Source of the DNA: Bacillota bacterium
Lineage (GTDB): Bacteria > Bacillota > Clostridia > Lachnospirales > Lachnospiraceae
DNA length: 64,000 bases
Reading direction: 5' to 3'
NCBI GenBank assembly: GCA_023450835.1
Contig: JAEXGM010000255.1
Location: 1 to 64,000, forward strand
A program made the position numbers and the translations under genes. Position 1 is the first letter of the stretch, and each line of letters opens with the position of its first letter. Below the pieces are notes generated by a model that was not told the origin of the DNA, did not search any database, and saw only the letters and a list, made by a program, of their open reading frames with translations. This document shows positions 60,311 through 64,000 of the stretch, piece by piece.

Positions 60311-60336
60311 GGGAGTGTAAAGAAAAACAATTCAAC

Positions 60337-60354
60337 TTGTTAATAATTTAACAT
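60337..60354. promoter_or_regulatory. Rex-type box, proximal
   Basis: TTGTTAATAATTTAACAT matches the Rex consensus with one mismatch and lies about 20 bases downstream of the likely transcription start, where bound Rex would block adhE transcription at a high NAD+/NADH ratio. Confidence 0.7.
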
Positions 60355-60387
60355 TAAATAAATTTTAAACTTAAAGGAGGATTTACC

Positions 60388-63003
60388 ATGAGTGAGAAAA
60401 ATCAACCAACCCCCCAGGAACATGTAGATCAACTGGTAAAAAATGCTCAGGTAGCTTTAAAGGAATTCATGAACTTTAATCAGGAACAGATAGATAACAT
60501 CGTTCAAGAGATGGCATTGGCAGGTCTTTCAAAGCAACAGTATCTGGCTAAATTAGCTGTTGAGGAAACTCAAAGAGGTATTTATGAAGACAAGATTACA
60601 AAGAACATTTTTGCTACCGAATATATCTGGCACTCCATTAAATATCAGAAAACAGTAGGTATTATCGAGGATAACGAAGAAGAAGATTATATGACAGTAG
60701 CTGAGCCTATCGGTATTGTGGCTGGTGTAACCCCTGTTACAAATCCTACTTCAACAACAATGTTTAAGATTATCTCCTGTATCAAAACCAGAAATCCCAT
60801 TATATTCGGTTTTCATCCCAGTGCTCAGCAGTGCTCAAAGGCTGCCGCACAGACCTTATATGATGCAGCATTAAAAGCAGGTGCTCCTAAAAACTGCATC
60901 CAGTGGATTGATTATCCTTCCGTAGAAGCAACTTCCGTCCTTATGAATCATCCTGGTGTGGCTTGCATCCTTGCAACCGGCGGCCCTGGAATGGTAAAAG
61001 CTGCTTATTCCAGCGGAAAACCTGCACTTGGCGTTGGTCCCGGAAATGTACCTTGCTTTATCGAAAAGACAGCTGTTTTAAAACGTTCCGTAAATGATCT
61101 TGTTTTATCAAAATCTTTTGATAACGGTATGATTTGTGCTTCTGAGCAGGCAGCTATCATCGAAGCTCCGGTTTATAAGGAAGTTATAGAACTTATGAAA
61201 AAAGCCGGCTGCTATTTTGCAACAAAAGAAGAAATCAAAAAACTTGAACCTGTAGTTATAAATATTGAAAAGAGAAGTGTAAATCCTGCTATCGTAGGCC
61301 AGTCACCTGCAGCTATCGCAGCTCTTGCCGGTTTTACAATTCCTGCAGATACTAAAATCTTATGCACTGAGATTGAAGGTGTCGGTAAAGAATATCCCCT
61401 GTCTATTGAAAAGCTATCCCCCGTATTAGCAGTAGTTAAAGCAAAAGATGTGGAAGATGGTATGGTACTTTGCGAAAAGATGTTAGCAAATGGTGGTATG
61501 GGTCACTCTTCCGTACTTCACTCTACTGATCAGAATGTTATTGAAGAATTCTCTAACAGAATGAAGACAGGACGTATCATTGTAAACTCCCCTTCCACTC
61601 ACGGTGCAATCGGTGATTTATACAACACAAATATGCCATCCTTAACACTTGGCTGCGGTTCTTATGGCGGAAACTCAACAACTCACAATGTATCTGCCGT
61701 TGACCTTGTAAATATCAAGCGTGTAGCTAAGAGGAGAAACAATATGCAATGGTTCAAGATTCCCAGCAAAATATACTTTGAATCAGGGTCAACTGCTTAC
61801 CTGGCTAAGATGCCCGGAATAACAAAGGCTTTCATTGTTACAGACCCTTCCATGACACAACTTGGATATGTTAATAAAGTTTTGTATCAATTAAGAAAAA
61901 GAGAAGAATATGTACACTGCGAAATCTTTGACCAGGTTGAGCCCGATCCATCTCTTGAAACAATTATGAGGGGTGTAGACTCCATGAATAAATTTAAACC
62001 TGATGTAATTATTGCATTAGGTGGTGGTTCCGCTATTGATGCCGCTAAGGGTATGTGGTTATTCTATGAGAATCCGGAAGCAGACTTTAAGAATATGTCC
62101 CTTAAATTCCTGGATATCAGAAAACGTACCTATAAGTTCCCTCAGTTAGGAAAGAAAGCTAAGTTAGTTGCTATTCCTACCACATCCGGAACCGGTTCAG
62201 AGGTTACTTCCTTTGCTGTTATATCCGACAAAGAAGAGAATAAGAAATATCCCCTTGCCGATTATGAGTTAACTCCCGATGTAGCAATTATAGATCCCGA
62301 TTTCGTTATGACAGTACCCAAGAATTCAACTGCCTGGACAGGTATGGATGTTTTAACACATGCTATCGAAGCATATGTCTCAATACTTGCTTCAGATTAT
62401 ACAGATGCACTCGCCATCCATGCAATAGAAATGGTCTTCACTTATCTGAAGAGATCCTATGAGTTCGGTGAGAAGGATCCTGTAGCCAGAGAGAAAATGC
62501 ACAATGCATCTACCATTGCAGGTATGGCCTTTACCAATGCTTTCTTAGGAATCAACCATTCCCTCGCTCATAAATTAGGCGGAGAATATCACATTCCTCA
62601 CGGTTGTGCAAATGCAATATTACTTCCTCATGTTATTAGATACAACGGTACCTCCTGCCCTACTAAGTTCACCTCCTGGCCTAAATACGAAAGCTACATT
62701 GTAGGCGATAAGATATTTACCTTAATGAAGAAGTTAGGATATGCACCTAAGAACAATGATGATGCTGTAGAAATCTTAGCAAAAGAAGTTGAAAAATTAA
62801 ATGCATTCTTAGGAATTCCTGCTACATTAAAGGAATATGGAATTGATGAAAAGCACTTCCTTACAAAGGTTAACAATTTAGCTGATTTAGCTTTCGGAGA
62901 CCAGTGTACAACAGCTAATCCCAGACTTCCATTAGTATCTGAATTAGAAGATTTATATTTAACTGCATACTATGGAAAAGATAATACACCTGCCAAGAAA
63001 TAA
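60388..63003 (+). CDS. adhE: Bifunctional acetaldehyde-CoA / alcohol dehydrogenase
   Basis: 871 residues. The N-terminal half is a CoA-acylating aldehyde dehydrogenase (VAGVTPVTNPTSTTMFK, catalytic Cys in NGMICASEQA). The C-terminal half is an iron alcohol dehydrogenase (ALGGGSAIDAAKG, GTGSEVTSFAVI, MDVLTHAIEAY, NHSLAHKLGGEYHIPHG with iron-binding His). It makes ethanol from acetyl-CoA, reoxidising NADH in fermentation. AAGGAGG precedes the ATG; two Rex-type boxes support redox control. Confidence 0.97.
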   Translation: MSEKNQPTPQEHVDQLVKNAQVALKEFMNFNQEQIDNIVQEMALAGLSKQQYLAKLAVEETQRGIYEDKITKNIFATEYIWHSIKYQKTVGIIEDNEEEDYMTVAEPIGIVAGVTPVTNPTSTTMFKIISCIKTRNPIIFGFHPSAQQCSKAAAQTLYDAALKAGAPKNCIQWIDYPSVEATSVLMNHPGVACILATGGPGMVKAAYSSGKPALGVGPGNVPCFIEKTAVLKRSVNDLVLSKSFDNGMICASEQAAIIEAPVYKEVIELMKKAGCYFATKEEIKKLEPVVINIEKRSVNPAIVGQSPAAIAALAGFTIPADTKILCTEIEGVGKEYPLSIEKLSPVLAVVKAKDVEDGMVLCEKMLANGGMGHSSVLHSTDQNVIEEFSNRMKTGRIIVNSPSTHGAIGDLYNTNMPSLTLGCGSYGGNSTTHNVSAVDLVNIKRVAKRRNNMQWFKIPSKIYFESGSTAYLAKMPGITKAFIVTDPSMTQLGYVNKVLYQLRKREEYVHCEIFDQVEPDPSLETIMRGVDSMNKFKPDVIIALGGGSAIDAAKGMWLFYENPEADFKNMSLKFLDIRKRTYKFPQLGKKAKLVAIPTTSGTGSEVTSFAVISDKEENKKYPLADYELTPDVAIIDPDFVMTVPKNSTAWTGMDVLTHAIEAYVSILASDYTDALAIHAIEMVFTYLKRSYEFGEKDPVAREKMHNASTIAGMAFTNAFLGINHSLAHKLGGEYHIPHGCANAILLPHVIRYNGTSCPTKFTSWPKYESYIVGDKIFTLMKKLGYAPKNNDDAVEILAKEVEKLNAFLGIPATLKEYGIDEKHFLTKVNNLADLAFGDQCTTANPRLPLVSELEDLYLTAYYGKDNTPAKK

Positions 63004-63021
63004 ATAGAATGTCTGAACAAC

Positions 63022-63050
63022 AAAAAGTCCGCTTTTAGCGGACTTTTTGC
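63022..63050 (+). terminator. adhE terminator
   Basis: AAAAAGTCCGC and GCGGACTTTTT form an 11-bp stem with loop TTTTA; the T-run is part of the stem and continues on the plus strand. Confidence 0.88.
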
Positions 63051-63087
63051 TTTATATCTTTTTAGGATTTCATACCTATCTATCGTA

Positions 63088-63600
63088 TTATTCCATATAG
63101 TTTTTATATTTTTTTGCTTCTTCCAAAGCTGCCTTTTCTTCTGAGGAAAGAACAACAAAAGATTCGCCCTTGATAATTTCTTTAATATAAGTATAGCAGC
63201 CTTCTCTTGTTGAGTGCATTGAATTTAAAAGAAATCCATTGTTTTCATCATTTAATATAGCAAGTACAAAACTTAATTTACCGCCCATTTCATGAAAAGC
63301 ATCATACTTTATTATTCCGATTTTTTGATAGGTAACTAATAAATTCTCGAAAATCTTCTTTATCTGTTCGGTGTGCAAACTACTCTCATTTCTTAAAGCC
63401 TCTAATTCATTAAACTTACCCTCGAATTGCTGCTCAAGAGATTTGCCATTGGCACCTTCCATGAACTTCTTGTATCTTTTTTTAAGTTTAGCTGATTTTA
63501 CAAATAAAACAATAAGACATATAAACATTATCAATATAATTGCTGCCATTCCTAATACAATGTAAGTCAAATAATCAGCTATGTAGTCATTAAGTAACAT
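63088..63600 (-). CDS. DUF4446 family protein
   Basis: 170 residues: one N-terminal transmembrane helix (YIVLGMAAIILIMFICLIVL), a basic coiled-coil segment (KSAKLKKRYKKFMEGANGKS), then a domain with GIIKYDAFHEMGGKLSFVLA and LLNSMHSTREGCYTYIKEI, the DUF4446 signature. The family regularly sits next to parB, as here (12 bases apart). The function is unknown. Confidence 0.88.
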   Translation of the reverse strand: MLLNDYIADYLTYIVLGMAAIILIMFICLIVLFVKSAKLKKRYKKFMEGANGKSLEQQFEGKFNELEALRNESSLHTEQIKKIFENLLVTYQKIGIIKYDAFHEMGGKLSFVLAILNDENNGFLLNSMHSTREGCYTYIKEIIKGESFVVLSSEEKAALEEAKKYKNYME

Positions 63601-63612
63601 TTGTGTTCTCCT

Positions 63613-64000
63613 TTAATGTATTGTTTCAAATAATTCCAGTATGCGTTCCAGCTCTTCTACTGAATAATATTCAATTTCAATTTTACCGTTATTATCATCT
63701 TTCTTCTTAATGGATACTTTTGTACCCATAATTTTTTTAATTTTTTCTTCGATATCCCTATAGACAGCAAGGTTTTCCTTGGATATAGCCACCTCATTCT
63801 TTACTTCTTCGACACCCTTTAAGATTTTCTTGACCAGCTTCTCGGTTTCTCTAACACTTAACTTCTCGTCGAATACTTTCATGGCAGCTTGGTATTGAAG
63901 CTCTCCGTCTTCTATTCCTAATAATGCTCTTGCATGACCTCCTGATATCATATCATCAATAAGCATCTGCTGTACTCTACTGTCCAGCTTTAATAATCGC
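63613..64000 (-). CDS. parB: ParB, chromosome partitioning protein (3' part)
   Basis: The frame stays open to the window edge; the ATG at 63966 is internal. The visible part begins in the helix-turn-helix/linker (LLKLDSRVQQMLIDDMISGG, HARALLGIE) and ends in the C-terminal dimerisation region (IEIEYYSVEELERILELFET). ParB/Spo0J spreads from parS sites and loads SMC. The CTP-binding N-terminal domain is outside the window. A chromosomal parB suggests the replication origin may not be far. Confidence 0.93.
   Translation of the reverse strand, partial: RLLKLDSRVQQMLIDDMISGGHARALLGIEDGELQYQAAMKVFDEKLSVRETEKLVKKILKGVEEVKNEVAISKENLAVYRDIEEKIKKIMGTKVSIKKKDDNNGKIEIEYYSVEELERILELFETIH

Overview
The window looks like chromosome from a low-GC, anaerobic, spore-forming Firmicute, most likely a Lachnospiraceae member of the Anaerocolumna / Lachnoclostridium type. 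This is inferred from gene content: a V-type ATPase operon, AdhE, SpmA/SpmB, an SplB-like radical SAM protein, an AbrB/SpoVT-type regulator, DUF3881 and DUF4446 proteins, and a NikMN-NikQ-NikO metal importer. No 16S gene is present, so the genus is a guess.

Layout. 1-3421 is accessory DNA: the 5' end of a group IIC intron lying just behind a palindromic terminator, then a polymorphic-toxin locus on the minus strand (ParB-like toxin, SUKH-type immunity protein, KptA, an orphan toxin C-terminus and its presumed immunity protein). 3752-13404 is a mannoside-use operon on the minus strand: binding protein, two permeases, GH38 alpha-mannosidase, ROK kinase, GntR/UTRA regulator and class I mannose-6-phosphate isomerase. 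It has a clear promoter with a palindromic operator at one end and a terminator at the other. 13412-16316 is an amino-acid ABC importer. 16371-24297 holds a secreted unknown, a long inverted repeat, a DUF885 lipoprotein, a three-gene ABC exporter, spmAB and an abrB-like gene. 24420-30919 is a conserved housekeeping cluster resembling Bacillus yaaO-tmk-yaaR-holB-yaaT-yabB-rsmI. 31111-39623 contains a flavoprotein, an SplB homologue, an IlvD/Edd dehydratase, a nickel/cobalt ECF importer with a His-rich CsoR/RcnR-type regulator, and argC with an ARG box. 39859-42974 is a small mixed cluster. 43330-44809 is a 1.44-kb element integrated in tRNA-Lys(CTT). 44840-46580 holds trxA, a 50-aa unknown and trmB with a structured leader. 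46829-55600 is the V-ATPase operon. The end holds a DD-carboxypeptidase, tRNA-Arg(CCT), DUF3881, an HD-GYP protein, adhE with two Rex-type boxes, a DUF4446 gene and the 3' part of parB.

Two observations stand out. First, a family of paired-hairpin repeats is locked between stop and start codons inside operons (7228, 10827, 11884, 19262, 20157, 25308, 58557). Its stems co-vary, it is often tandemly duplicated, and its tail often supplies the next gene's ribosome-binding site. Second, the tRNA-Lys element has 42-bp direct repeats, a 65-aa Cro/CI-type repressor, five evenly related operators over two face-to-face promoters, three tiny coupled ORFs and an origin-like repeat/hairpin zone, but no integrase.
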